From positions 62,001 through 126,000 of the forward strand of contig NZ_JHBW01000069.1 in assembly GCF_001273845.1 (NCBI RefSeq): a DNA stretch of 64,000 bases. The letters run 5' to 3'. The position numbers and the translations under genes are program-made. Positions 46,985 through 55,528 of this stretch are shown here, piece by piece. Within the stretch, counting starts at the first letter, position 1. Each line of letters starts with the position of its first letter. The notes beneath the pieces were generated by a model, which ran no database searches, was not told where the DNA came from, and worked only from the letters and a program-made list of their open reading frames with translations. This DNA comes from Leucobacter musarum subsp. musarum (lineage in GTDB: Bacteria; Actinomycetota; Actinomycetes; Actinomycetales; Microbacteriaceae).

Positions 46985-49033
46985 GTGGAGCACTTGCGAA
47001 TGGATCCTCGTCGTCGTCATCTCGGGCGTTGGCTCGCGAGCCTGCTCATCGGAGCGGCCTGGATGCTCATCGCCGGCGCATCAGCCAGTGCGGTCGCGCC
47101 GGGCCCGCTCGGCGACGACTACGTGACCGACAGCGCCAACGTGCTCACCGCGAGCGAAGAGAGCGCGGCAAACGCGCGGCTCGCCGCGGCTCAGCAAGAA
47201 ACCGGGCTCGACCTCTACGTCGTCTTCGTCGATCAGTTCACCGACCCGACCGATCGCATCGCCTGGGCCGACGAAACCGCGGAGTTCAACGGATTGGGTG
47301 ATGCGCAGTACCTGCTCGCCGTGTCTACTGAGGGCCGCCAGTACTACCTGTCGTCTCCGAACGGCGGGTCGCTGAGCAATGGTGCGTTGGATCGCATCGA
47401 AGAGAACGTGCTTCCCGAGCTGCGTGCGAACGATTTCGCGGGAGCGGTGACGGCCGCGGCCGAGCAACTCGAAAAGGAACATGCGACTCCGGGGCGCAAC
47501 ACCGCAATCGCGGTGGGCGTCGGGGCAGGCGTCGTCGTCATCGGCGGCACGGCGTTCGGCGTCAGTCGTGTGGTGCGCAAGCGCCGGGTGCAACAGTCAG
47601 TGGAGCAAGACCTCACACAGCTCGACCGCACGTCTGGCGCTGCACTCGTCGCGGCCGACGATGCGGTGAAGACGAGCGCGCAAGAGCTCGACTTCGCGCG
47701 TGCGCAGTTCGGAGACGCCGCCGTCATCAACTTCTCGACGGCGATCGAGACGGCGCGGGGTCAGCTACTCGAAGCGTTCACGTTGCGCCAACAGCTCGAC
47801 GACGCGACCCCTGATACCGAGGCGCAGCGACGGGAGTGGCTGCATCGCATCATCGAACTCCGCGAAAGCGTCGACGAGACGCTCGACGCCCAAGCCGAGT
47901 CGTTCGAGCGCCTGCGCGCCATCGAGCAGAACGCCCCGGCCGCGCTGGCTGCGCTCACCGAACGCCGGGCGCGGGCCGCGGGAGCGAGCGCGACCGCCGC
48001 CGCAGAGATCGCGCGACTTTCAGCCACGTATGCCGCCGACGAGCTCGGTGCGCTTACGGGTGGCCCGCAACAGGCGGACTCGCTGCTCGCCTTCGCCGCC
48101 GAACGTGAGGCAACGGCCTCGGGGGCGCTCACCGCAGCAGCGCCCGACACCGGCGCCGCGTCGATCGCCATCCGTGAGGGGGAGGCCGCCGTCGCTCAGG
48201 CCGAGGGGCTGCACCAGGCGATCGCCGCGCACGGCACCGAGCTCACCGGCATCGAAGCCCGTTGCGCGGACCTCATCGCCGAGCTCGAGAGCGATGTCGC
48301 CGGCGCACGCAGCCTGCAGGATCCTGACGGCAGCGTCGGCGCCGCGATCGCCGCCACCGAACAGCAAATCGCGCAGGCCCGTACCGACCTGTCGGGTACC
48401 GAGCGCCGCCCATCACGCGCGGTCCAGGCTCTCGAAGCGGCAAACACGCACATCGACGGCGTCGTCGCATCCGCACAAGAGGCCGCACGCGCCCGGCAGC
48501 TGCTCGACGCGCAGCTCGCTCAGGCCGGCGACCAGGTGCGCCAGGCGGAGGCGTACATCGACGCTCGTCGCGGGGCCGTCGGCGCCACGGCGCGCACACG
48601 CGCGGCCGAGGCTCGGGCGGCGCTGTCACGCGCCGAAGCGGCACGCGTCGCCAACCCGCAGGGCGCACTGGCCGAAACGCAGCGTGCGAACCAGCTGGCG
48701 TCAGAGGCATTGGGCTCCGCTCAGGCCGACGTCTCCGGCTTCGGCAATGGCGGGTACGGCGGATACGGCGGTGCTGCCGGCGGCTCACGAGGCGGCAGCA
48801 GCTCCGCCGGAGACATCGCCATCGGCGCGATCCTCGGCGGCATCTTCGGCCACGGCGGTGGCGGCGGCTACTCCGGCTACGGCGGCTCAGGCGGCGGCTT
48901 CTGGGGCAGTGGCGGCGGCGGTTCGTGGGGCGGCGGATCATCCCGGCGCTCGGGGGGCTCGTCGTGGGGCGGCTCGTCACGCCGTTCAGGCGGCTCCAGT
49001 CGTTCTGGCCGCAGCGGAGGCGGTCGCTTCTAA
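46985..49033 (+). CDS. TPM-domain membrane protein with coiled-coil region and Gly/Ser-rich tail
   Basis: This 682-aa envelope protein has a signal/anchor segment (residues about 14-37), an extracytoplasmic TPM domain of about 130 residues ('DDYVTDSANVLTASEESAANARLAAAQQETGLDLYVVFVDQF'), and a membrane segment near 170-190 ('VGVGAGVVVIGGTAFGVS'). A long Ala/Glu-rich helical region (about 200-580) follows, then a Gly/Ser/Tyr/Trp-rich tail ending in SGRSGGGRF. The helical part and tail resemble the protein at 50064-51389. TPM proteins are linked to membrane repair and envelope integrity. Adjacent pspA supports a stress role. Confidence 0.85.
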   Translation: MEHLRMDPRRRHLGRWLASLLIGAAWMLIAGASASAVAPGPLGDDYVTDSANVLTASEESAANARLAAAQQETGLDLYVVFVDQFTDPTDRIAWADETAEFNGLGDAQYLLAVSTEGRQYYLSSPNGGSLSNGALDRIEENVLPELRANDFAGAVTAAAEQLEKEHATPGRNTAIAVGVGAGVVVIGGTAFGVSRVVRKRRVQQSVEQDLTQLDRTSGAALVAADDAVKTSAQELDFARAQFGDAAVINFSTAIETARGQLLEAFTLRQQLDDATPDTEAQRREWLHRIIELRESVDETLDAQAESFERLRAIEQNAPAALAALTERRARAAGASATAAAEIARLSATYAADELGALTGGPQQADSLLAFAAEREATASGALTAAAPDTGAASIAIREGEAAVAQAEGLHQAIAAHGTELTGIEARCADLIAELESDVAGARSLQDPDGSVGAAIAATEQQIAQARTDLSGTERRPSRAVQALEAANTHIDGVVASAQEAARARQLLDAQLAQAGDQVRQAEAYIDARRGAVGATARTRAAEARAALSRAEAARVANPQGALAETQRANQLASEALGSAQADVSGFGNGGYGGYGGAAGGSRGGSSSAGDIAIGAILGGIFGHGGGGGYSGYGGSGGGFWGSGGGGSWGGGSSRRSGGSSWGGSSRRSGGSSRSGRSGGGRF

Positions 49034-49083
49034 CCCGGACCCCTGACTTTCCGCATCTCCGGCAGTTCCACAGTCCCCATCCC

Positions 49084-49089
49084 TACACT
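49084..49089 (+). promoter_or_regulatory. -10 box of pspA
   Basis: TACACT with a TTCCAC -35-like box (49065-49070) lies 33 nt before the pspA ATG. Unlike several neighbours, this gene has a leader with AAAGGA before the start. Confidence 0.4.
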
Positions 49090-49121
49090 CGATCCAACCG
49101 TTCATCCGAAAGGACCCCATC

Positions 49122-49856
49122 ATGGCGAAGCAATCCATCCTCGGACGCATCACCACTCTCGTTCGCGCGAACATCAACTCGCTCCTCGACTCCGCTGAAG
49201 ATCCGGAGAAGATGATCGACCAGCTGATCCGCGATTACTCGAACAACATCTCTGATGCCGAGTCGGCGATCGCAGAAACGATCGGCAACCTACGCCTCAT
49301 CGAGCAGGACTACGACGAAGACGTGCGCACCGCCGCCGAGTGGAACCGCAAGGCAATCGCCGCCAGCACGAAGGCAGACGAACTGCGCGCCGCCGGCAAC
49401 AGCGTCGACGCCGACAAGTTCGACAACCTCGCCAAGGTGGCGCTGCAGCGTCAGATCACGGAAGAGAACGAGGCCCGCGCTGCCGAGCCGACCATCGCTT
49501 CGCAGCGCGAGGTCACCGAGAAGCTCAAGGCCGGTCTGAACGGCATGAAAGACAAGCTGCAGCAGCTGCAGTCGAAGCGCGCCGAGCTGGTCGCGCGCTC
49601 GAAGACCGCTGACGCGCAGAACCGCGTTGCTGATGCCGTGAAGTCGATCGACGTGCTCGACCCGACCAGCGATCTCGGCCGCTTCGAAGAGAAGATCCGC
49701 CGTCAGGAGGCGCTCGCGCGCGGCAAGCAGGAGATCGCAGCCTCGACGCTCGACGCGCAGTTCAACGAGCTCGAGAACTTCGAGGCCGTCACCGAGGTCG
49801 AGGCGCGTCTCGCCGCCCTCAAGTCGGGCACGCCTCAGCAGGCCATCGGCCAGTAA
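49122..49856 (+). CDS. pspA: PspA/IM30-family membrane stress protein
   Basis: This 244-aa, almost wholly helical protein of the PspA/Vipp1 (ESCRT-III-like) family polymerises on damaged membranes. Typical segments are 'ILGRITTLVRANINSLLDSAEDPEKMIDQLIRDYSNNI', 'DNLAKVALQRQITEENEARAAEPTIASQREVTEKLKAGLNGMKDKLQQLQSKRAELVARSKTADAQ' and a C-terminal 'RFEEKIRRQEALARGKQEI'. It lies between two proteins that share a coiled-coil region and a Gly-rich tail, suggesting a dedicated membrane-repair set. No PspC or toast-rack gene is adjacent. Confidence 0.95.
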   Translation: MAKQSILGRITTLVRANINSLLDSAEDPEKMIDQLIRDYSNNISDAESAIAETIGNLRLIEQDYDEDVRTAAEWNRKAIAASTKADELRAAGNSVDADKFDNLAKVALQRQITEENEARAAEPTIASQREVTEKLKAGLNGMKDKLQQLQSKRAELVARSKTADAQNRVADAVKSIDVLDPTSDLGRFEEKIRRQEALARGKQEIAASTLDAQFNELENFEAVTEVEARLAALKSGTPQQAIGQ

Positions 49857-49906
49857 TCGAGCGGGTCGGCCCGTCGCCGACCACCTGCGCGTCTCGCAGG
49901 GTTCGA

Positions 49907-49944
49907 CAGCGGAGCGAGTCGACACCGGTCGGCTCGCTCCGCTG
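49907..49944 (+). terminator. Hairpin after pspA
   Basis: A perfect 12-bp stem (CAGCGGAGCGAG, 49907-49918, with 49933-49944) and a 14-nt loop lie 50 nt after the pspA stop. No T-run follows. It may partly stop transcription before the next gene. Confidence 0.6.
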
Positions 49945-50063
49945 CGTCACCGGCGCAGCGCGCTCGCTCGATCGCTCACTCAGCAGCGTTGCACCGCCGA
50001 CCGCTTCACTGCTTGACCGTTTCACCGTCTAAACGCACACCACCGATACAACCGAGGAGCACC

Positions 50064-51389
50064 GTGGGATTCTGGGGACGCCGCGATCGCGAAGCCGAGC
50101 AGCAGCAGGAGGCCACCGACGCCGATCTGTCGCGCCGCGCACGCAGCGCCATCGTCGCCGCCGACGAACGCATTCGCGCGACGGGCGACGAACTCGCCTT
50201 CGCCACGGCCGAACTCGGCGACGACGCCACCTCCGAGTTGCGCGTCGGCCTCGCGTCCGTGCGGGAGCACCTCGCCGAAGCCTTCCAGCTGCACCAGCTG
50301 AACCACGACCACATCCCCGATACCCCCGAAGAGACACGCACGCGCAATGCGCGCATCGTGCAGCTCTGCGAATGGGCGGAGGCAGTGCTCGACGAGCGCA
50401 CCTCCGCGCTGCAGGCGCGCGTCGAGCGGGCCCGACGAGCGCCGGAGATGGTGCAGCGCGTGCGCGACGACGTCGCCGCGCTCACCGCCCGCGTGCCCGA
50501 CGCACAGCAGGCTGCGGCACGACTCGCCGAACGCTACAGCCCCACCGCCCTGCAGCGCGTGCGATTGAGCTCGGAAGACGTCGAGCAGTTGCTCGATTTC
50601 GCGCTCCACTCCGCTGATCTGTCGGATCGCCGCCGCGCAGCCGGCGCGCTCGCCGATGCGAACCTCGCGCTCGAGACCGCCACCGAGACCGTGCGTCGTG
50701 CCTCGTCGATTCTCGACGGAGTCGACGGCTTCGAAATCGAAGCACTGCGCGCACAGAACACCTTGGCCGACGTGATCGAGGATTCGCGCGGAGACATTTC
50801 TGCCGCTCGCACCGAAGCGAGCAATGCCACGGTGACTGCGGCGATCGATCGGCTCGAATCAGCCCTCGCCGAGGTGGCGAACGGACGGCAACGCGATCCG
50901 TTCGCCGACCTCGCGCTCGTCTCGAGCGCGAACGCGGCGCTCGACGCTGCCCGCGCTCGCGCAGCGAAGCCCGTGCCGTCATCGGCGCAGGTGCAGCACG
51001 GCATCGCGGCCGCCGACCACGCCATCGGCATCGCGTCGAGCCTCATCGAGGGCCACCGCGGCTGGATCGGCGCCGATGCCCGCACCCGGCTCGCCGAAGC
51101 GCGGCGTCACCGCAGCGAGATCGCGGTCATGCACGACACCGAAGACACCCGCGAAGAAGCGCTCCGGCTCGCCCGACGAGCTTCTGAACTCGCCGACGAA
51201 GCGCTCCGCTTCGCGCAGCGAGACATCGACTCCTCACGACCCGACAACGACGACTGGGGCTGGGGCGGCGGCGGAGGTCGCGGCGGACGCGGCGGCTGGG
51301 GCGGCGGACGTGACAGCGGCGGCGGCATGCTCGGGCCAGTCATCGGCGGCGTGATTCTCGGCGGCTTGCTCGGCGACATCTTCGACTGA
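50064..51389 (+). CDS. Soluble coiled-coil protein with Gly-rich C-terminus, paralog of the TPM protein
   Basis: This 441-aa protein has no signal peptide and no TPM domain. It starts GFWGRRDREAEQQQ, followed by a long Ala/Glu/Arg-rich helical region in which 'SAIVAADERIRATGDELAFATAELGDDATSELRVGLASVREHLAEAFQLHQL' aligns with 'ALVAADDAVKTSAQELDFARAQFGDAAVINFSTAIETARGQLLEAFTLRQQL' of the TPM protein. The tail has a GGGGRGGRGG run ending in GGVILGGLLGDIFD, similar to IGAILGGIFG in the TPM protein. The GTG at 50064 has GAGGAG 4 nt upstream. The function is unknown; a partner of PspA at the membrane is a reasonable guess. Confidence 0.82.
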   Translation: MGFWGRRDREAEQQQEATDADLSRRARSAIVAADERIRATGDELAFATAELGDDATSELRVGLASVREHLAEAFQLHQLNHDHIPDTPEETRTRNARIVQLCEWAEAVLDERTSALQARVERARRAPEMVQRVRDDVAALTARVPDAQQAAARLAERYSPTALQRVRLSSEDVEQLLDFALHSADLSDRRRAAGALADANLALETATETVRRASSILDGVDGFEIEALRAQNTLADVIEDSRGDISAARTEASNATVTAAIDRLESALAEVANGRQRDPFADLALVSSANAALDAARARAAKPVPSSAQVQHGIAAADHAIGIASSLIEGHRGWIGADARTRLAEARRHRSEIAVMHDTEDTREEALRLARRASELADEALRFAQRDIDSSRPDNDDWGWGGGGGRGGRGGWGGGRDSGGGMLGPVIGGVILGGLLGDIFD

Positions 51390-51468
51390 CCCTCGCTTCG
51401 TAGCATTCCGACCAAGGAATTTCGATTCCGTTGGAGAGGTTCGCGGGGCTGCGGCATGTCCCCCGCGC

Positions 51469-51474
51469 TAGGCT
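51469..51474 (+). promoter_or_regulatory. -10 box of a likely leaderless carboxylase beta transcript
   Basis: TAGGCT ends 7 nt before the GTG at 51482, with no ribosome site between. Confidence 0.5.
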
Positions 51475-51481
51475 GGCATGC

Positions 51482-53074
51482 GTGACTGCAGAGAACATCG
51501 CACCCGCGACGACCGCCGACCGCATCGCCGATCATCGCCGCAAGTACCAGGAAGCCGTGGGCGATCGCGACGCCGCGGCCGCCGCCAAGCAGCACGCGCG
51601 CGGCAAGATGACTGCCCGCGAGCGCATCGCCGCGCTGCTCGACGCCGGCTCGTTCGTCGAGTTCGACAAGTTCGTGAAGCACCGCTCGCACGGCTTCGGC
51701 ATGGAGCACACGCACCCGTTCGGCGATTCCGTCGTGACCGGCGCGGGCACCATCCACGGTCGCCAGGTCGTCGTCTACTCGCAAGACTTCACCACGTTCG
51801 GCGGTTCGCTCGGCGAAGTTGCCGGCGAGAAGATCGTCAAGGCGATGGAATTCGCCCTCAAGACCGGCGCCCCCGTGCTCGGCATTCTCGACTCGGGTGG
51901 AGCCCGCATTCAGGAGGGCGTCGTCGCCCTGTCGAAGTACGCGAACATTTTCCGCCTGAACACGATGTGCTCGGGTGTCATTCCGCAGATCTCCATCGTG
52001 ATGGGCCCGTCGGCCGGCGGCGCCGTCTACTCCCCCGCGCTCACCGACTTCGTGATCATGGTCGACAAGACCAGTCACATGTTCGTCACCGGCCCCGACG
52101 TCATCAAGACCGTCACCGGTGAAGAGGTCGGGTTCGAAGAGCTCGGCGGTGCCCTCACGCACAACAAGACCAGCGGTGTGTCGCACTACCTCGCGAGCGA
52201 CGAGCACGACGCGCTCGATTACGCTCGAGCGCTCATCAGCTACCTGCCCGACAACAATCTCGCCGAGGCGCCGATCTACGACACGGAGACCGCGCTCGAG
52301 ATTACCGACGCCGACCGTCGTCTCAACACGCTGATTCCCGACAGCCAGAATCAGCCCTACGATATGCAGGTCGTCATCGAGGCGATTCTCGATGGTGGCG
52401 ACTTCCTCGAGGTGCAGCCACTCTTCGCCCCGAACATGCTCATCGGTTTCGGCCGCGTCGAAGGCCGCACCGTCGGCATCGTCGCCAACCAGCCGGCGCA
52501 GATGGCGGGCACGCTGAACATCGATGCCAGCGAGAAGGCCGCACGCTTCGTGCGCTTCTGCGACGCGTTCTCGATCCCGATCCTCACGCTCGTCGACGTG
52601 CCGGGCTACCTCCCGGGCACCGACCAGGAGCTCCAGGGCGTCATCCGCCGCGGCGCGAAACTGCTCTACGCGTACGCGGAGGCGACCGTACCGCTCGTCA
52701 CCATCATCACGCGCAAGGCCTACGGCGGAGCGTACATCGTGATGGGCTCGAAGCAGATGGGCGCCGACTTCAACATCGCGTGGCCCACCGCCGAGATCGC
52801 CGTCATGGGTGGTTCGGGTGCTGTCAACATTCTCTACCGCAAGGAACTGGCCGCAGCTGCGGAACGCGGTGACGACGTCGAGGCCCTACGTGCCGAACTC
52901 ACCGCGAAGTACACCGCAGACGTCACCTCGCCGTTCCTCGCCGCCGAGCGCGGCGAACTCGACAACGTGCTCGAGCCCGCCGGTTCGCGCCTCGCCGTCA
53001 TCAAGGCGCTGCGCGGCCTGCGCGGTAAGCGCACCGAGCAGCCCGCCAAGAAGCACGGCAACATCCCGCTGTAA
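51482..53074 (+). CDS. Acyl-CoA carboxylase beta (carboxyltransferase) subunit
   Basis: This 530-aa subunit transfers carboxyl from biotin to acetyl- or propionyl-CoA, giving malonyl- or methylmalonyl-CoA. Signatures are '[20 protein letters not shown]', '[41 protein letters not shown]', '[16 protein letters not shown]' and '[15 protein letters not shown]'. The start is the leaderless-type GTG at 51482; a longer reading to 51431 has no support. It is followed by the small epsilon subunit, so this is the actinomycete AccD/PccB kind. Substrate choice depends on residues that I cannot assign with confidence. Confidence 0.94.
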   Translation: MTAENIAPATTADRIADHRRKYQEAVGDRDAAAAAKQHARGKMTARERIAALLDAGSFVEFDKFVKHRSHGFGMEHTHPFGDSVVTGAGTIHGRQVVVYSQDFTTFGGSLGEVAGEKIVKAMEFALKTGAPVLGILDSGGARIQEGVVALSKYANIFRLNTMCSGVIPQISIVMGPSAGGAVYSPALTDFVIMVDKTSHMFVTGPDVIKTVTGEEVGFEELGGALTHNKTSGVSHYLASDEHDALDYARALISYLPDNNLAEAPIYDTETALEITDADRRLNTLIPDSQNQPYDMQVVIEAILDGGDFLEVQPLFAPNMLIGFGRVEGRTVGIVANQPAQMAGTLNIDASEKAARFVRFCDAFSIPILTLVDVPGYLPGTDQELQGVIRRGAKLLYAYAEATVPLVTIITRKAYGGAYIVMGSKQMGADFNIAWPTAEIAVMGGSGAVNILYRKELAAAAERGDDVEALRAELTAKYTADVTSPFLAAERGELDNVLEPAGSRLAVIKALRGLRGKRTEQPAKKHGNIPL

Positions 53075-53084
53075 GCGAGCATCC

Positions 53085-53411
53085 ATGGCCAAGCACGCAG
53101 CACTCTCAGATGTTCCCGCGGACGACGCTCCGGTGAACGGCGCCTCGGCGATCCTGCCCCCGGATGCGGCCGCACGCGACGCCGCGAAGCGCGACGAACT
53201 CGCCGACGACGATCTGCTGCACGGCAGCGATATCCGCTTCGTCACCCGGCAGGTCAGCGATGCCGAGCGCGCCGCGATCGTCGCGGTGCTCACCCAGGTG
53301 CGTGGCGAAGAATCGCAGCAGGTCAAGCGAGTATCGCGCCGCGATCGCGAGCCGTGGTCGCGCTCTCAGCGCGTTCCCGAGGGCATCTTCGATCTGCTCG
53401 CCGAGGGCTGA
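53085..53411 (+). CDS. Acyl-CoA carboxylase epsilon subunit
   Basis: This 108-aa protein is the actinomycete-specific epsilon subunit that stabilises the carboxylase complex. The typical segment 'IRFVTRQVSDAERAAIVAVLTQVRG' comes after a variable N-terminus and is followed by 'REPWSRSQRVPEGIFDLL'. It starts 10 nt after the beta-subunit stop, so the two are co-transcribed. Confidence 0.85.
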   Translation: MAKHAALSDVPADDAPVNGASAILPPDAAARDAAKRDELADDDLLHGSDIRFVTRQVSDAERAAIVAVLTQVRGEESQQVKRVSRRDREPWSRSQRVPEGIFDLLAEG

Positions 53412-53433
53412 ACTGCGGCTCTCCGTGCCGCTG

Positions 53434-53439
53434 TAGGGT
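53434..53439 (+). promoter_or_regulatory. -10 box of a likely leaderless Nudix transcript
   Basis: TAGGGT ends 7 nt before the ATG at 53447, with no ribosome site. Confidence 0.5.
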
Positions 53440-53446
53440 GACGAGT

Positions 53447-54139
53447 ATGCCCCGTACCGCCGCCGACGCCGAGAGCGACCTGCGCGCGCTGCTCGCTCGG
53501 CCGGTCGCCGCCCCGATCGACTACGTGCCCCAGGGCGCGCCAGGGGCACGACCGTTGCGGCGATCCGCCGTGCTCGTACTCCTGGGCACGCTCGACCGCG
53601 AGCCCGCCGCTCACGGCGCGACGACGGTGCCCGCCGAACTCGACGTGCTGCTGACTCGGCGCGCCGACAGTATGCGGCACCACGCGGGGCAGATCGCGTT
53701 TCCGGGCGGCGGCGCCGAGCCCGAAGACGTTGACGCGGCGGCCACTGCGCTGCGTGAAGCTGCTGAAGAGACCGGCGTTGACCCGAGCGGCGTCGACGTG
53801 CTCGGCCAGTTGCCTCCCGTGCACATCCCCGTCAGCAACAACCTCGTGACCCCGGTGATCGGGTGGTGGCGCCACCCCAGTGCCGTCGCCGCAGACCACG
53901 CAGAATCGGTCGAGGTATTTCGTGCGCCCGTCGCCGAACTCCTCGCACCGGCCGCTCGCGGCACCTCCGTGCTGCGCCACGGCAGCACGACGTATCGCGG
54001 CGCGGCGTTCGCGCTCGGCCCTCACCTCGGCGGGCACCTCGTGTGGGGTTTCACCGGCATGGTGCTCGCGAGACTCTTCGACGAGCTCGGCTGGGCAGTG
54101 CCGTGGGATGCGGCGCAGGAGTTCCCGGTCGCGCCGTAG
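53447..54139 (+). CDS. Nudix hydrolase, CoA-pyrophosphatase-like
   Basis: This 230-aa Nudix enzyme of the NudL/PCD1-like type, which cleaves CoA and its esters, has 'SMRHHAGQIAFPGGGAEPED' just ahead of the Nudix box, which reads G-x5-E-x7-REAAEETG ('GGGAEPEDVDAAATALREAA', then 'EETGV'). This is followed by 'PPVHIPVSNNLVTPVIGWW'. The 'HAGQIAFPGG' start is typical of the CoA-pyrophosphatase branch. The neighbouring acyl-CoA carboxylase fits a CoA-related role. Confidence 0.9.
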   Translation: MPRTAADAESDLRALLARPVAAPIDYVPQGAPGARPLRRSAVLVLLGTLDREPAAHGATTVPAELDVLLTRRADSMRHHAGQIAFPGGGAEPEDVDAAATALREAAEETGVDPSGVDVLGQLPPVHIPVSNNLVTPVIGWWRHPSAVAADHAESVEVFRAPVAELLAPAARGTSVLRHGSTTYRGAAFALGPHLGGHLVWGFTGMVLARLFDELGWAVPWDAAQEFPVAP

Positions 54140-54166
54140 CGCCCCGCTGGCTCCCGGTGCTTCTTT

Positions 54167-54250
54167 CGTCGAGCCCCTCTCAAGTCACCCAAACCCTCTT
54201 TTCTGCCCGCGCATTTGGCAGGGGTTCGGCAACTTTGGAGGGGCTCGCGG
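54167..54250. repeat. 84-nt palindromic element, family B, left copy
   Basis: Terminal GAGCCCCTC (54171-54179) pairs with 54238-54246, with further imperfect pairing inside. It has exactly the same length and internal spacing as the copies at 41905-41988 and 55393-55476, and about two thirds of its bases match the latter when that copy is inverted. It lies between the Nudix gene and the second DUF559-type gene. Confidence 0.85.
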
Positions 54251-54355
54251 TCGCCGGTGAGCTTGTAATACGGCGGCGCCGACGAAGCGCTCACAGGCGC
54301 CGCAGCTCCCTGATTCATCCACATTCTGCGAATTCAGACAATGGAGGCTTTCGCA

Positions 54356-55387
54356 GTGCGATTCACTCGGACGATGGAGGCACCACACCGCATCGCACTC
54401 ATCGAGGCTTCGATCACTTCAATCGGCGCACATCTCGATGCTGGAGTTTCTCGCCGCGAACTCGCACGGCTGCTCCATGCAGGGGTGTGGCATCGAGTCG
54501 GGAAGGGATACGTCGTTGAAATGACGACGTGGGCAAACTGGCGCGTGGAACAGCGCCACCTTGCCCGCGTGATCGTGGCGGCAAAGGAGTCCCGTGGAGT
54601 CCCAATCTTTTCGCATCAATCAGCCGCGGCCCTCCTGGGTTTGCCATTCTGGGGCTGCACCGATTCGCCCCCGCACGTTATTTCATTGTCTGCCCACGGA
54701 CGCAGCGATTCGCTCGTACGCCATGAGCTCGACGTTCCAGAGGGCGACATCACCAAATCTTGGGGGTTCACACACACCACTCCGAACCGCACCCTCGTCG
54801 ACCTGTCGATGCTGTCTCTCGCTCCAGAAAGTCTGGTCGCTACGGCAGACGTCGTGCTCGGGAGGAGTGCACGGTCGGGGCGACATGTTGACAGTGACGC
54901 TGCTGGGCAATGGCACGAAGAGATGGCTGCGCGCACGCTCGCTGCGGCTGGGAAACGCGGAGTTCGATTGCTTCGCACCATCGTTGATTTCGCGGACGCC
55001 CGCGCAGATTCACCCCTCGAGAGCGTCAGTCGCTGGCGTTTTCACGAGTTCAACATTTCTGTCATACCCCAGTTCGAGGTACCCGCACGCAACGGCGGCT
55101 GGTACTTCGTCGATTTCTTTCTCCCCGATCATGGCGTGTTTGGCGAGTGTGATGGACGGACCAAGTATCTCGACCCTGCGCTTCGAGGAAATCTCAGTGT
55201 GGGCCAAATGGTGCTTCAAGAAAAGGATCGCGAAGACTGGGTCGCGGCGACAACGAACAGCCGGTTCATTCGGTGGGGCGCCAGCGAAGCGTCGACCGCA
55301 CAACGCTTCGGCTCCATGCTGACGGCGTTTCGAATCCCATTCACGACCAAGGTCCCTCGTTCTCGATTGTTGACCCATGCGGAATAA
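54356..55387 (+). CDS. AbiEi-like/DUF559-type protein, probable endonuclease fold
   Basis: This 343-aa protein of unknown function has an N-terminal winged helix like AbiEi antitoxins ('ITSIGAHLDAGVSRRELARLLHAGVWHRVGKGYVV') and a middle 'FSHQSAAALLGLPFWG' segment. The C-terminal DUF559/Vsr-like nuclease fold shows 'ADSPLESVSRWRFHEFNI', 'WYFVDFFLPDHGVFGECDGRTKYLDP' and 'LQEKDREDWVAATTNSRFIRW' (conserved Glu, Asp and Glu-x-Asp-Gly). GTG at 54356 with GGAGG 7 nt upstream is the likely start; an ATG at 54341 is possible. The gene is visibly less GC-rich than its neighbours, suggesting transfer, and lies between inverted family-B palindromes. Confidence 0.78.
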   Translation: MRFTRTMEAPHRIALIEASITSIGAHLDAGVSRRELARLLHAGVWHRVGKGYVVEMTTWANWRVEQRHLARVIVAAKESRGVPIFSHQSAAALLGLPFWGCTDSPPHVISLSAHGRSDSLVRHELDVPEGDITKSWGFTHTTPNRTLVDLSMLSLAPESLVATADVVLGRSARSGRHVDSDAAGQWHEEMAARTLAAAGKRGVRLLRTIVDFADARADSPLESVSRWRFHEFNISVIPQFEVPARNGGWYFVDFFLPDHGVFGECDGRTKYLDPALRGNLSVGQMVLQEKDREDWVAATTNSRFIRWGASEASTAQRFGSMLTAFRIPFTTKVPRSRLLTHAE

Positions 55388-55392
55388 ATCAA

Positions 55393-55476
55393 CAGCGACC
55401 CCCTTCTTTCTCGCCGAGTCCCTCCAAAGTTCGCGGGCACTTCAGAGGGGGTCGGCGAGAAAAAAGGGGCTCGGCG
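55393..55476. repeat. 84-nt palindromic element, family B, right copy (inverted)
   Basis: This is the third 84-nt family-B unit, starting 5 nt after the stop of the DUF559-type gene. Positions 4-35 of the unit pair with 50-81 almost fully. Each arm carries two CGA...CCCCT-type motifs 20 nt apart. Compared with the left copy (54167-54250) it aligns best in reverse orientation, including the central TGCCCGCG. Confidence 0.85.
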
Positions 55477-55528
55477 TGGCAGGCGGGCACGCGCGGGACC
55501 AGCGGTGCCGCCGCCGCCAGCCGCCCGC

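Noticed and set aside
49899-49906. GGTTCGAC after pspA as part of a tRNA T-arm
   Set aside because: No matching acceptor, D-arm or anticodon stem surrounds it; it lies next to a terminator-like hairpin.
54356-55387. A complete AbiE toxin-antitoxin pair
   Set aside because: Only the AbiEi-like winged helix is present, fused to a DUF559-like domain; there is no adjacent AbiEii nucleotidyltransferase gene.
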